Shown in pieces: positions 32,842-47,210 of a stretch of DNA of 64,000 nucleotides (the stretch's first letter is position 1; each line of letters starts with the position of its first letter). Location: NCBI GenBank assembly GCA_003439945.1, contig QVRM01006115.1, positions 1 to 64,000 on the forward strand, given 5' to 3'. Made by a program: the position numbers and the translations under genes. This stretch comes from Dermanyssus gallinae (taxonomy: Eukaryota > Arthropoda > Arachnida > Mesostigmata > Dermanyssidae). The notes under the pieces were generated by a model. That model saw only the letters and a program-made list of their open reading frames with translations. It did not search any database and was not told where the DNA came from.

Positions 32842-34960
32842 CTTATCTGGTCAGTTCACCAGTCAGAAAAAGTCAGCAGAGTCTCTCTTCGGAGTTGGCG
32901 CGGAACTTAAGATTGCAATCACAGCGGACAGAAAACAAGAGGTAATCATATCATCATTAGACACGTAAGGCAAAAGCAACAAACATGCACGTTTGTCTGC
33001 ATTAAGTTTGTAACCCAAACTAACGGTGGGGAAAGTTAAGAGAAGGTATCTATATTATATTGTATCTGCATGTATGGCGCAAAATAATAATAATAATAAT
33101 AATAATAGTCATAATAATAGGCATATACCGTATCACACTCCACTGCTAATAGTCCTGAGCTCTACTATTATCTATTTCTGTGAATGTTTAATTCTTACAA
33201 TTGTGATGAATAAACTTATATTTGCATTTCACAGTAGACACTATTTAATTAGCAGAGACTAGGCAAGTCGAATTGAATTGGACGCAAGATTATAACTGAG
33301 ATATAGCCAGCATATGACAACACGTATGACACTGAAATACATGTAGAGTTCGGGCAGCATCTTCATGAAACTAGAAGTAAGTCATCCGATTTTGACGTTT
33401 TATATATACAGCCTTTATCTATAGAGCATTCTCACAATATGCTTATGTAATATTTTTTTATTTACAGGAACATGAGTAAACGAATTGCCATTCTGAATAG
33501 ATAGTACAAAAAGTATTCGGTTCGATATACTGAGTAACAAGTTCAAATAATTACCGTGTTGGAACGTGCTGTGCCCACAACCGCAATCATATTGACCGAC
33601 GCAGCCGCACCTTCGTTAGAGTCTTTCATGAAATGGGGTGGCCTACTCAAAAATGTTGTGCTGTGACTGTTGAAGCGGCAGGGTAACCACCAAAAATCCC
33701 GCGTAATAGTCAACGAGGACTGGGAACCCCACTTAAAACTGTCACCAAAACTAGCGAATAATTAACAAGTCTTAATTTTTTGTCGCCCTAATAGTATGCA
33801 GAATTTTCGTGAAATCGTGACAGATTTATAGCCTGTAAAAGAGCACGTCAACAAAATAACTGATGATGCTGATCGTATAATACTAGGGCACAATGAACAA
33901 GCTCCCGGTATCTACGGGTATTGTGTCGTGTGATTTAACGAACCCGCAACGTATAACGTCCGAGTCACAAACGATGCCAACCGCGGCGTTCCACCGAGTA
34001 AGCTGCTTTGCTGGGCTGGGAAAAAGGCTCGCAGCAAAAGCGGTGCCTTATCTTTCTAGAGGATGTTCAGAAACCTTTCATGAGAAGAATAGATTAGTAG
34101 CCAGGGTCAAGTAAATTGGGGTGACATCTAACTGCCGTAACCACTGGCTTGATACCTGAGTTGAATTTATGAACTTGCTGTTCATAGTGTTTTAGTTTTA
34201 AAAAATGATGCTATTTGCCTAGTGTGCGTTGAATGGGCTACATTGAAATGAAATGCACACTATTACAGTTTTTGCGCAAACCGATTGTTCACTTCGTTGC
34301 AGCGCATGACGCATCGACCGTTTGATTTTGATTTACAACGTATGCTATGCACCAACATCGATCGCCTTCTATGAGAGAAGTTCGTATTCTATGAAGAAGT
34401 TCATGGGTAAATATTCATGAGGACATACTGAATTGATAATCATGTAATGAATGGATAATCACAGCAACGACTCTAGACGAAATGTAACTGCCGTAGATCC
34501 GGTTCGAATTTTTGACAACCTCGTCGGCGTTCTGATGGCGCTGTCTGCCTGTCTTTGTCCGAACGAACAATATATCGGCTAAACGTGGACCACCGTTTCT
34601 AAGTTGGTGTTGAAGACGAGCCACTATTTGAGTGGTTTTGCGCTTACAAATGCACTAACGCTAAGTTATCGAGAAATAGAGCTAAAAGCTTCTAGTAGTT
34701 CTATTTCTCAATTCTCGAGGCCGCCCGCAGTAACGTACGAGCACTGAACAGCTGTTATACTAACATTACCCACATACTACCCTCGTCGTAGGGTAGTAAC
34801 TTAGTAGTAATCAGCGAATGAGCTACAGAAAAGTTTACATTACCCGATTACATAGAGGCTTGTTACATTCAGTATCCCGATTAAAAGGCTTGTAACATAC
34901 TCAGTAAACACACAAAAAGATACCTGCAGTAGGTAGCAGTTCTAGTGATGGTGAGCACGC
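32842..34960. other. Upstream of PPM1G, nothing recognised
   Basis: A/T-rich, with (AAT)n at 33,084-33,108. No CpG-rich promoter directly in front of the start codon, consistent with a further 5' exon elsewhere. Confidence 0.45.
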
Positions 34961-34979
34961 TTCTCGGTGGGAATACAGC

Positions 34980-35330
34980 CAGTGGGAGCCAGCACCATGT
35001 GCAACGCCAGACGATGCGGAATCATGAATTTATCGCAGGCGGAGGGAGCGGATAAATGTCGAAAGTATGCATTTATCGTAGACTCTATCGTGGACTTTCG
35101 ACCTTTTGCCTTCGAGACCTTCGGGAGCCCAGGTAAAATTACTGACGGAGCGATTGCTAAAGTTTGCAAGTGTCTCAAGAGATTAGCCGCGGGGGACCCT
35201 CGTGCTGGCGAGTTTTTCGGCGACAAAGGCTGCTGGATTGGATATGCCACAACGCGGTGCTAACGCCACGGCGGTGCTTGGCATCTTGTCCAGGTGGTCC
35301 AGGACACCAGGTTTGGCCCTCGGGGCTGAT
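34980..35330 (+). pseudogene. Possible LINE C-terminal remnant
   Basis: The frame 34967-35263 reads DKCRKYAFIVDSIVDFRPFAFETFG, then GDPRAGEFFGD. The block KY-x-DFxPfxxEtfG followed by GDPRA resembles the C-terminal region seen in some animal LINE polyproteins before an 'IQRGNA' block. No reverse-transcriptase motif is present, so the call is from pattern memory only. Confidence 0.4.
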
Positions 35331-35449
35331 GCCGGGGATGATGTTAGTCGTCACGTGTTTGGGCTGGAGTGAATATGGCCCGCGGACGATTCTCGCCCAA
35401 TTGCGCTCCACACGCAGGTGAGCCGAACTGGTCACCGCTCGCCACTATC

Positions 35450-38400
35450 GGCTAGGGAGAGTTTCGGCGAGGACAAGCAACTTTCAAAGTAATTGCATTA
35501 CTACTAGTAGTAGTAGTAGTAGTGTAGTGGTTGTAGTAGCAAGATAAAGTTCGGCCATCGGACATGACATGCGAGCCTCTCGTCAAGAGATAAATGCAGT
35601 CACGGTAGACATTCATGCATATAGACAAACCAGACATACCGACAGACGACAGACAGACAGACAGGCAAACAGAGACACGACACTGAGATAGCGGACACAA
35701 AGACAAAACGTCTTCATCCTCGAACACCAACCGAGATAATCCAGATGCCGCAGATATGCCGCGACACGCGGGTGGTGGGGAAGATCAATCTTACGATAAA
35801 GAACATGGAACACAAACTTCTGGTAACAGTGATGATGGCAACAATCCGATGAATCTCGTGACGATTAAACGAGTGATATGCAGCACTAGCGCGGCTAGAC
35901 GAGACAAACGACCACGACCAAACAAAAAAAAACACACGATTTACAGCAAACTAAATAAATACATGTTGATTTGTGCAATATCCTACATTTCTGCGTATAC
36001 AATTCTGTAAACTGCACAATTATAGCACAGCGTATAGTGTAGGAGGCATGCCAACTACACTATACTAGAGAGCAACACCTGTGCAAGCAGATGCTTTATG
36101 TGTTGTACTGAGCAATGTATTATAGATTGATATGATATGATGTCAGTACGGGTAGCGTATAGGTTTCGGCGCGCGTCGTCTTCTGATGGTGGTCTGGGCA
36201 ATCTGATGAGCGGGCGAAGCTACCAGTTGAGCGCAGCCGCATCGGATCTGCCGCCACTAAGTTAGGTAGCTTTTTCCATCGCCTTAAAACAGTGGGGGCA
36301 AGGCGATTTTTTGCTATTGCTGTTGTCATAATCGCTGTTGTTGTTGTTGTTGTTGTTGTTGTCGCCGCCGTCCCTGCTATATTTTTGTTGTTCTTACAGC
36401 TATTATGAACGCCCTCGCTATGCTTGTCTTAGTATATCATTTCTGTTTTGAAAACTTCGAAAAAAAAACGGCAAAGAACGAGGGATGGATTTCGGCTTGA
36501 GAGACGCATGAGATGTACGCCCTCAGATGGATGTTCAACGATGAATGGTACATTCACACACACATACACACCGTCTCAGCACGGCGTGCTGGAGTACTAC
36601 CATGGTAGCGCCGTAACAGCTTACGTTGGTAGCGCCGTAGTGCACACAACAAAGAGAACGCCTCGCAAACATTGACCGCCAAATAATGATGGACGAACTG
36701 ACGAATCGAATGGCAAATTTTCGATTCTTCGTTTTCCTTTTTTTCTCTCTCGAGAATTGCTCTATCTAGTTTGCATTACTCGACTACAACTTCTACTCTG
36801 GTGGGATATTGTTGTTGTTGTTGTTGTTGTTGATGATGATAATGATGTTCGAAATATTTAGGATTTTATGCTGTCATTGTAAACCTTTAAGATTTGCTGT
36901 TGTTGTTGCTATTGCTATCTATGATTTGTTATGATCATCATCACTGTTATTGTAGTTTCTCTCTGTTGATGATTGATTGATGGCAGTAGCAGCTGCAGCA
37001 GCAGCAACAACAACTTCATCGTAGCAGGACAGAACAGAAGTAAGTACATTACAACAGCAGAAATCGTCTAGCAAGTTTGTTCGGGGTCAGTTGTTTGTCC
37101 GTTCGATTGATCAATCAATATCGAGAAGGCAGCGGCGTTTGGTCCCGTGGCGGGGGTGCCGGCTTCAACAGCAGCACCAGCCGTCATCATCCCCACTGCT
37201 GAGTGGAGCAAAATTCTACTCGAATGGCTAGAACAGATAGATCTACTAGAATATTTGTGCGCTGTGTGTGGGCTAATTTTGTCGTGCTTCGACGACATGG
37301 ACAGATGAGACCATTTTTCGCGAGTAGAGTTTGAAGCGGAATATGCAATATGATCTCAAGAATCATCATTATGCATGCTGATCATCATTATCAAGATTAT
37401 GCTGATCAGGATGATGAAGGCGGTGATGATTATGATGAGCAGGCTGATTATGGAGATGATGCTGAGGATGATGACCAGGCTGATGATGCCAGCGGATGAT
37501 GACGTTGGCCACATTCCCGCCGACGAAACGAAACACATAATAAAGAAACGATGTCTATCCATTGATATGGACACAACGCGCCAGAACTCCCTCTCCCCCC
37601 GTCCACCAGCTCCCGCCCAAACAAAAGAGTACCAAGAGAGAGCATTTGTCAGTATACAACAACGGCGACTCACACTTCATCGTCCTTCATCTACTTACCG
37701 GTGATGGCGCAGCAAAACGCCGACAAACGGGTCGTTGTTTTCCAGGGCCCAATGGTGCTTCGGACTGAAGCAACAACGTCCGTTCTTCTTCGCTCACACG
37801 CGACGATGAAACAACACGAAATTGTCTAGTCTAGTAGTGATAGTTGTTGTTAATGTTGTTGTCAATATCGTTGTTGTTGTTGTTGTTGTTGCTGTTGTTG
37901 TCGTCGTCTAGAGCAAACAGCGAACGTGAAGCAGCGTCAAAGCGACAACGACAGAAGAGATGGTACCTCACTCGCGATGCCAAAAATGCCGGTTTTTGGC
38001 GTTGATGCTGTTGCTGTCGTCGTTTTGGATCGTTGCGAGGTGGCTGTCATTGATGTTGTGCGTCGGCCAGCAAGTTGGTTGGTCAAGTAAGAACGACTGA
38101 GTAGTAGTTCACCTCGCTAACGAGAAGTTTGATGGTTCGTGGTTGAAAATTGAGCCTCGCTTTGCAGTCGAACGAATTAACGATCCGCGGTTGGTCGGTC
38201 TGTCTGTGGAAGACCCAACGTTGAACGTTGAGGTACCAATAACAAACAATCACCGACGACGACGACGGCAACGAGCCTTCAAAGGGATGCGGCGGCGGCA
38301 GCGCACTATTGAAGGCACAACACACCTCACTCAGATCAAACCATTCTGGCTTGGCGGCCACACTCTAACACCGCTGCGGATTGTGTTTGAGGATATGATG

Positions 38401-38765
38401 GTACTTGCTGCTGCTGCTGATGCTGCTCCTGCCCCAAACATGTACCCAAACATTCTCTACGAAGAATACACAAACAAAACAACAACAACTACTACTACGA
38501 CTACTACTACAACAACAATAACAATCAGAATAATAATAACAACAACAACAATTGCACGCTAAATCATACGGTCGGTCGTCTGTCCAGCGTCACCCGCCTG
38601 CAGCAGTAGCAACAGTGGTGGCGGCAGCAGCGGAAACAACAACAATAGCAGAAAGCTTTAACTGCCGCCGATCATTGCGCGGGCTGTACAGTAACAGTAG
38701 CAGACGACATCAAAAAGCATATTCCTAATCAAAATAGTGTCATAAGGAAGAGTTGATGTTCCAAC
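35450..38765. other. Gene-poor stretch rich in (GTT)n and (GAT)n
   Basis: Short (TTG)n tracts at about 36,336-36,362, 36,809-36,832 and 37,869-37,893, GAT-type repeats at 37,375-37,500, and ACA/ACT repeats near 38,477-38,550. Frames across these are repeat translations. Confidence 0.5.
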
Positions 38766-38771
38766 TGTAAA

Positions 38772-38967
38772 GTTTTCTGGCTGACTCTGGCTGAGCCAAG
38801 ATTTAACAGCGTCCACGGAACTGTTTTTCACTTGGTTGCTTCATAGACGGACTCCCATAAATACAAATCGGTGCAACGGTGAGGCTCGAACCCGCGCACC
38901 AATGTGTTTTCTCCGGTTGCGAGCCCGCGCAGATTGAAAGCCATCACTCTCAGCCCGAGAACTTTAC
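38772..38967 (-). mobile_element. tRNA-derived SINE, family 1, copy 4
   Basis: Minus-strand copy with B box GGTTCGAGCCTC and the tatttatgggagtccgtct body block. The tRNA-like 5' end is scrambled, so the A box is weak. No clean target duplication. Confidence 0.82.
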
Positions 38968-39099
38968 TTTACCCCACCAGACTCGACATGTTTTAAGTAG
39001 CACATAGTAAAGCGTGCCGACTACATACAGCGACAGCTCACGGCTCCACCAAGCCGCGTACCGATCATGCCATCACCAGGTAGGGGGAAGGAGGAGTTG

Positions 39100-40120
39100 T
39101 TGTCGCCGGTGCCGCCGACAACAACAACATAACCGCAGCCCAACTTAAACGACCAACAAATCCAACTCGTACCCAACAAAAACCGACTCCATACTCTGCC
39201 AGAACAACGAGCGAAAGTCGTCGTCGTTGGATCCGATAAGCGTTCTCCGCCCTTTCTGGTTCACAACGAAACAGAAAGAAAGTCGTTGTGTTTGGACGGC
39301 AATGCAGCTGCCAACGGCGGCGCCGCCGCCAACAACTTGTCGTCTGCTCTTTTGCTGGCGGCTTTTCGACACTGTTGTTTTCAGTTGTTGAACATCATCA
39401 AAGTCTAGGTGTGCAGAACCACCGATCTGCGTCGTGCTGACCGTTCAATCCAGACAGAAACCTCAAAAGATAGAGAGGTGCGAACGAGAGATAGGGATAG
39501 AGAGAGAGAGGCGGGGGGGGGGGGGGGGTGTTGGAGCGGTAAGACGCAGAGAGACGCGTCGGCTGCTCGGCGAAATTCTTCCTCTCCCCATTTCCGTCGC
39601 ACACAGTTCCGCAGACGCCGGCGGCGTCAAAAGCAGACGATTCTACGCCGGTTTTGCCACGCGCTGGCTCGTTGTAAAGCGGCCCGCCGGCGCGGCGTGT
39701 TCTTTGACGACGGCACGGGCGCGCGCAAATCGCGCGAACTTTAGTGCTTAGGCTTTTTGGTGGCTGTTTGGTGTCGAGACGGGTGGCCGCCGTGTTTCAT
39801 CATTCGCGTGGGCCTTACGCGCGCGCGTGAGGAACGGACGGGAGACACACACAGAGGTCGATTCAAGGGTTCGATCCCCGTCGTTCGATCAATCGACAAC
39901 CATGAACGTGAAATGTTGGATGAAATGAGTCAGGTCCGAAAAAAGGATAGTTTATTGGTAGGTAGCGGTCGGTAGGTGAACAGCTACCGACAGCAGACGA
40001 ACGAGCAGTCAATATGACTTGCTTGCTTGCACTTAATAAATGGCGCGCACTTGACAACCCGGCCAAGTCTGATCTTATTTTAGTCTCTTGTCAGAACAAC
40101 TAACTAATCAGGTGAGATTC
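39100..40120. promoter_or_regulatory. CpG-rich patch, possible promoter and non-coding first exon
   Basis: Rich in CG and GCGCGC (for example gcgcgcgcaaatcgcgcgaa near 39,720) in an A/T-rich region, with a G-run at 39,514-39,528. A CAG/GTGAGA donor lies on the plus strand at about 40,110. No convincing coding frame. It could serve a gene to the right on the plus strand, or less likely be an upstream exon of the PPM1G-like gene. Confidence 0.25.
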
Positions 40121-40820
40121 GTGTATCTATTGCATCTACTGTTTAAATAAATTAGTCGTTGTGGTGTGAGCAATAGTATGAGGCCTGAACGAACGTGTGG
40201 ACCCGGTCTCGTTCCGTTGCGAATCTCAGTGTTGAAGCTTTCGCACATCCAGACTTGTCTTCTTATTTTTCGGCAAACGCATACTTTGCCATTTACGCTA
40301 GGCCGCTAACGTTATGGCCTGTGGCGAGGAGCTTTTCATACGATCATCATCAGCTACGAAAGCTACAATAGATTCCAGCAATTTACGGAGCACTCATTTT
40401 ACAATTAATTACCACCTCTCCGCGCACCCCAAATTTTGGCAGCGAAAAAGATCGCAAACGCCTACTTTAACGAAGAATATAGGGAGATGCGGAAAAGTCG
40501 TCAAGGAGATTGGAATTGCCGGGGCGTAGTGGCGAGAGATTCTGAATCAAGCTGCCTCACAATTTGTTGTCTCTCGCGTATTTATTTGGACGCAATATTG
40601 CGTCTGAATAGGAAAATTTCAGGCGAATATTATTTGGCTACGGAAAGCGAACCTTAAGCAGTGTTCTACTCAAATTCGCGCATATTCTTTCGACTATACT
40701 TGTTGCATCGGAAAAATAACACAAACTGGAAATTTGTGTAGCATCCGACCAATAACTACACAGGAGGGCACTTCATCTTATGACGTATAAAAATGAAAAA
40801 TGCCATCCCAAGTATATACA

Positions 40821-40860
<40 letters not shown>

Positions 40861-43340
40861 TTATATATTTCACCCTGTAGATTAGCAGTTTTACGTCTCA
40901 CCGGTCTGACGTAAACATTCTCTCAATCACTTTCTGTGTACTTAAGTGTATGACAGCGCGTCGCATTTTCAACAAAAACTGGTTCGAGGTATAAATGCAC
41001 ATGTAGTATTGGTACTCATCCTAAGTTAATTGGTAACTAATTGCTTGGTTCCTTTGTAATGCCAGTTTCCAACAGGCTGTCTGCCATCTCTATACAACAG
41101 GCTGCGCGTTCAGTGCAGGCATATATATATTGCAAATGTTCAGTTTCTGGCCTCTCACAAAGTTCGATAAGAAACGAGTACCTCCACATGGTTGCCATAT
41201 ATGAATCACGTCCGAACGTCCCTTTCTACCACCCTCGTGTGAAGAGGAGACGACGGCGTCAGTCTTTGTAACTGGTACTATTTCAGAGCTGTGCCCATAA
41301 GCGGTATAACGGCTCCTAACTCCGACTTTAACACATTCCGCTCCTAATACAGCCTGCTCAATACAACTTAATTTCTTTTTGTACTCCTTCTCTTGTTGCT
41401 TCCGTGAAATTAAGGTCAAAACAGACCAATTCACTTACCTGCTATTTGTCCTTTAAATTACGCTTTATGTCCCTGAACTGCACCTCTCTTCCTTCTAATG
41501 AATAATTTTAATGATCCATTTTACAACGTCTGGGCCTCTCATACAAAATACATGCATTGTGAAGTTCACTCCCCCTTAACCGAAAACAGATTAATTTCTT
41601 TAGAGCCTTTAAAAGAGTCCTTCAAAATTCTATCTTCTGTACCCCCTTCGACGAGTAAACCTCACTTCGACCTGGACTAATGAGCCTAACCATCTTATTA
41701 TTTTTCCCACATTCGACGCTCGTGTTTGAGTATTTTACACTGAAGCTAATCCTCGTTACTCTTTCTTCACCGAGTATTGGAGTTACGTGACTGTCCCACA
41801 CCGTTGACACTTAGAAGCCTTTCACTAACAACTGTCACATTAGGGTCAAATAAGGTCTATTTATAGATATATCTACTGCGGTATGATGACAATGAGGCAT
41901 GCTTTAAGTTGGATATTTAAGTTTCAAAAGAAACCAACAGAGTTAAGATGATTAGCGACGCAATATAGTATGTGCATGGTGCGAAGGTAACGACACGCTT
42001 ATACCACCGTCTTAAGTGCAATCACGACAAAAGACATGCAAACTTCTTCAAGGGCTTGATTCGTACAGAATCACTCTTGAATTTTGTTGAAACTTTACAG
42101 TACAGTATAGTTTAGAATTGTCAGCAAACTTTTTACAGGTTACGCTAGCGGACGTGCGTCACTGCTATGCTTTTATGGGTCTCACGGGTGTCTGTCCGTA
42201 AGCATATATTGTTCTATCCATAAGTTATCACTAAAAATAGGCGTATCTTGTTTTGTACTAGATTGAAGTTGTGGCTTTGCCCAACCCAGACCAATGGATC
42301 AGTCATTTGTTTCTAATGAGTTAGTATATTAAAAGGAGCAAATCGCCGCCTATGTATCAGACGGGTCGTAAAGCCTCGCGTACTATCCAGCTTGTCGAGC
42401 CCGTTGGCGTGGTGACTTTCAAGTCTGCGCCTTGCAACCGGAGGAGACACATAGGTGCGCGGGTTCGAGCCCCACCGTTGCACACTTGTATTTATGGGGG
42501 TAGTCCGTCTATGAAGCAATGCGAAAAGCAGTCCCGTGGACGTTAAATCTTGGCTGAGGGTCAGCCCAAAAACGTTACTATCCAGCTTTCAAGTATTCGA
42601 CGAAATATCGGATGTCAACCCAAGTGACCACACCAATTGAATATTGCCAAAGGCATCCTGTTTTTGACGTCACGTATTCTTATTTTCAAATTCATATAAA
42701 CTTAGGCGCTTAAACAAACTTTCTGGTGCAACATAAGCAAAATCCAGCACCTCCAATTTGACGTGAACGTCCAAGGGACTCATATACTCACCCGGATCTC
42801 ACATTAAGTTGACGGCGTTGCTTCACATAAGCTGCAACGCTCTTTTCTGAAGTCTGTGCACGCCCAGTACACGCGTTCTTAAGCTTGAAGTAATCTGCTT
42901 CTGTCGGTGAAGTCAAGAGGTTTGTTTACAGAGTTGTAGTCGTTCAATCAAACCTACTACTTATCCTATGTGTTTCGGCATGCTGGCCAATTCCTAAGTC
43001 TGTTTAGTTGAATTGATATGGTTGAATCAGTAAACCTGTATAATTATAGAGTTATTTTGCTAATATGTTTGTGTTGGCTCTAAGGTTGTGTCATAAGTTC
43101 CTGTTTTGAAATATTTCCTCTGCGCTAAGAAAGCTGTCACTTGAGGTACAAGGAGGAAATGCGGGTCCTGTGGGGACTTTGTTAAATTGGTTTAACTCTA
43201 GGTTAAGTATTTCGTTATTTGATTTTCTATTAGAGACAAGTGTTAATATGTATTGCAATGATAAAGCAAACACCAACTTATGTGATTTGCAGTGACGGTA
43301 TCGACCGAGTCAGTTCAGGGTGGAAGATCTAGGAGACAAC
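40120..43340. other. Intergenic, mostly unique A/T-rich
   Basis: (TA)n at 40,817-40,859 and one SINE. No frame with recognisable protein similarity. Confidence 0.5.
42394..42575 (+). mobile_element. tRNA-derived SINE, family 1, copy 5
   Basis: 182 bp on the plus strand with a 13-bp exact target duplication tactatccagctt (42381-42393 and 42576-42588). A box GTTGGCGTGGTGA, B box GGTTCGAGCCCC at about 42,463. Best copy for seeing both ends, since it runs from GTCGAGCCC to the short A-rich end GCCCAAAAACGT. Confidence 0.93.
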
Positions 43341-43349
43341 AACTTCGAT

Positions 43350-43500
43350 GTAATGCCAAAGTAATACCGAGCCTGGGGGGGTGGGGAGGAATCCGGGTTT
43401 AGTGGGTTTGCGAGTCTCACACTAGTCACGCAGGCTGCTAGTGGCGCATGTGCATCATGCATTCCCGAAACCTCCCAGAACAAAGAAAAAAAAAGGAGAC
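43350..43500 (+). repeat. Interspersed repeat, second copy of the 56.0-56.2 kb LINE 3' UTR
   Basis: Colinear with 56,010-56,165: taatgccaa..., a G-run followed by gtggggagg, ttta-gtggg...cac, then gcattcccgaaacctcc and an A-rich end. The pairing GTGGG/CTCAC (43402-43406 with 43416-43420) corresponds to GTGGG/CCCAC in the other copy, so the stem is kept. Confidence 0.7.
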
Positions 43501-46352
43501 AATTGATTTTTTGTACGGCCGCAATATCTGCCGGCATACTTGCATGCTGAAACTACTGACGCGAATCCTTGTATATAGGAAATCCTAAAGGCATTCCTCA
43601 ATATTGCGGCATGTGCGGCGTTAACAGAAGCGAGTTCATAGAGTCGTGAGCAATTAACTCGCAGGGGAGTAGCTATACGCATGTGTTTCAATGTTTGATT
43701 TCTTTACCTAAGTAGGTGTGCGAAGTCACTGATCGCTTAATGTTCTCGTGGTCGATGGCTATCGAGAGCTGGAATAATGAGGAAATAATGCATTGGCCTA
43801 AAGAGACCCTGGCAAATCTCCGTATTTGCTGCTGTGATTGGTGTCTGTGACGTAGCCTGTGTTGTTCTTGTTGCTGGTGTTCCCGTGGTGGTATGACCCA
43901 CCAATAGCTGTTGTCGCGATACAATCGATACGTGACAAAGGCCCATGCAAAATTAGTTGCTTGATTGATTGATGTCAAGCATGTCAACGTATGTATTGAA
44001 TTTATTACTGCCGCCGGGATATGGGTCATCATTGTTGAGCAGCTTCGACTCCTTACGCTTCTCCTCGCTACCACGGCGCTTTCATCCAGTATCTACCGGG
44101 CTGGAAGAGATAAATATGCACTGCATGGCCGGCTGGCGCTGTATACTGCCCAACGAGTAATAATAATAATAACATCCACAACAAAAATAATAGTCGATTG
44201 CAACAACAAGAACAACAGTAACAGCAACCGCAGCAAGCAACCCCGACAACAGAATTTACAACAACAAAAAGAACAACAACAACAGCAGCAACAACGATCG
44301 AGAGAACAGAAGCACCAGCATGAAATGAGCTATCCCCACTGCCGCTACCGGAACCTCCACCCCCGATGATGACGATGATACTGAGTCGCTCCGGACACCT
44401 CCTACCGTGAGTAATACAACCCTTAGTGCGGCCCGAGCGGTTACAAACGCCGTGGTAGTAGTATTCAACTTACACACGAGACGCGTATGTCACACACAGG
44501 GTCGTGACCAAACCAAACGATGAGGCTATTTAACCAAACAAATATTTGAGTCAGACAGAAACACCACCTACTACCACGTGCTGCCATTGCTTTGTGGAAT
44601 TGGTCTGCCGACGCCAATAACAACAACAACAACAACCGCAGCAGCAGCAAAGCAACAATACCCGAGCAACAACAATAAAAAACTCTTACCACAGCCTGCC
44701 AATAACGGAAGTGGTGCTCGGATTTTTGTCCAACGTTGTTAAATGGTCGAGTTTGCCCACCTCTGGCCCCGTCTCCGTCGCCAGCCAGTCTCACGCCCAC
44801 CACCCTGTTGTTATAGTGGGAAGACACATGTATTCATGCATGCCTGGAAAACATCTTGAAATTGTATGCATTTTAACCATCTTGAAATAGGTTGAATTTG
44901 TAATCATGCGAAAAACATCCTGCAAAATGTCAGCCAAGACGTAGATAGGTTGCTGATGACATTATGACGTTGTGGCTCGTTAACCTTGACGTCCGGTACG
45001 AGGAGCAGATCTGACGTGACAGCCTGACATCGTCTTACTAGCTTTCCCTCATTTCGGCCGACATTCGGCCTACATTCGACGCTGCTGCGCCATTTGGCAA
45101 ATCGAAATCCCGGCAAGGTTGTTAGACCAAAGAGGCAAGTGCTCTATAATTCGGTACGGTTTGCATTGACCGACCATGATGTGCTCACGAACTTTGCCGC
45201 TTTGCCGCTCAGTGTTGGCTTTAGAAATTTTAATTGTGCCAAGTTAGTGGTCGTCTTTGACTATTGCTTACCTGCATCTGCGATGTGTACAAGAGAGCGA
45301 ATCTGCAGCAAAACACAAACGTCGTGTTGATGATGCCTGATTGCCCCAGTAACTGACTAACCAGTTGCCCTGTCTGAACGTCCCTGAACGCTACTAATAG
45401 TGATAAAAAAAAACACAATACATGCTTGAAAGAACTACGCTTTCGAATTCATTGGTGCACACCAGTTTTCAATGCACATCTAAACTCGTGAAAACAATGA
45501 GGCTACGATTCCCGAAAAAAGTCAAAACTATTGATTTAGTAGATAGTATCGAGGATACGTTCGAGTCTGTTCCTGTCTGGAGTTTTCTTGCAACACCAAT
45601 GTTTACAAAAACATCTCGTGGAGTTTGTGCTAAAACTAAATGCGTACTTTTCATTTTCTGTTTTTCGTTCGGTCAGTGAAAAAAAGTTTGATTGCGTCAG
45701 TGTGTTTTATATCAAAGTCCTGCTTTAATATAAAGCACAAGTAACGGCCATAAATTATTGTATTAATGATTCAATCATATTCGCCTAAACCACCTTTGCT
45801 TGTTAGGCTCACAAACAAGCGGCCCGTGAGCGCGCTGGTGTTTATTTAGGTTTAATTTTGCGCAAAACACTTGTTTAGTAAACAATGTTTAGCTAAACAT
45901 AACTTTAAATGCCGCTAGTGGCACGCACCACAGACATTCTGGTAATTTCAGAAAATATGCGTATCGATTGACAAAGCTAATTTGTTTCTACTTTTATAAG
46001 CTGCCACGAGAAACTGCCATTCCGAGTGGTGTTTCAAAAAAGGGTGAATACCCCTCAGTACGGTAGTGTGTTGTTGCGTTAGAAAACTCATATTCTGGCT
46101 GCACTACTAATGGTGTTCACATGCCGATGTTACAATTTTACAATGAAACATCTTCGAATAGACATCACACCTCAAGTAGATTTTAACTCGCACTTTGCAA
46201 GCTTGGTGTTAGTTGTCACTTTATTCCAGTGATTTTTAGACATTTTAAAATGTATAAATGGTTTCGCCATTTTATCTCGCTTAGCCATCCTCGCCCTCTA
46301 ACCGGCACATTGGTTTGCTAGTTTCTCGTTATACGTGTAACATTTACTATAA

Positions 46353-46406
<54 letters not shown>

Positions 46407-46843
46407 CAGCCCACCCTGTAACATGTGGTATGCATGTGTGTACCTATTAGTATTAGGTTGAACAACTTGGATTTGAGGGGTGCGCGGGTGAACGCGAACC
46501 TGCTACATAGTATGCATTAGGATGTGTGCGTGCTGAATGTTTGCGCATTCATTCATTTATCTATGTCCCGACAGAAAGATGGAGATAAATCGAGCAAACA
46601 GGTCGGTCGGTACAGCGCGGCCGCCCCTGCGTCCGCCTATTGCACAATGGGATGACCGACCGCGAAGTAGCAGCGATGTTGTTGCTGCTGCTGCTGCTGA
46701 TGGCGATGCGTTGTCGCCCTGCGTGGTGGCCGTCCTTGGTGGTATTTGTTGTTGAATAAGACAATATCGATCCTGTATTGAGATCTATCGACACGAGATC
46801 AGCGGCGAAAACTGGTGGTCAGCGCTGGCCGTGACTAACTGAC

Positions 46844-47084
46844 GTTGCTGCTGCTGCTGATGCCGTTGTTGTTGTTGCCTCTTGTTGTTGCTGCCTGTTG
46901 TTGTTGCTGCCTGTTGTTGCTGCTGCTGCTACTGTTGTTGTTGTTGTTGTTGTTGTTGCTGCTACTGTTGTTGTTGTTGCTGCTGCCGTTGTTGTTGTTG
47001 CCTGTTGTTGTTGCTGCCTGTTGTTGTTGCTGCTGCTGCTACTGTTGTTGCTGCTGCTGCTACTGTTGTTGTTGTTGCTGCTAC

Positions 47085-47116
<32 letters not shown>

Positions 47117-47210
47117 GGTTGGGTTGTTGTTGTTGTTGTTGGGTTGTTGTTGTTGTTGGGTTGCTGTTGCTACTGTTGTTGTTGGGTTGTTGTTGTTGTT
47201 GTTGTCGTCT
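46844..47210. repeat. (TTG/CTG)n compound microsatellite
   Basis: About 370 bp of GTT and GCT triplets with interspersed GGGTT. Every forward frame is a Leu, Val or Cys homopolymer and I do not call a gene. Confidence 0.95.

Noticed and set aside
39860..39890. Possible tRNA from GGGTTCGATCCCCGTCG
   Set aside because: No acceptor or anticodon stem could be paired upstream at tRNA spacing.
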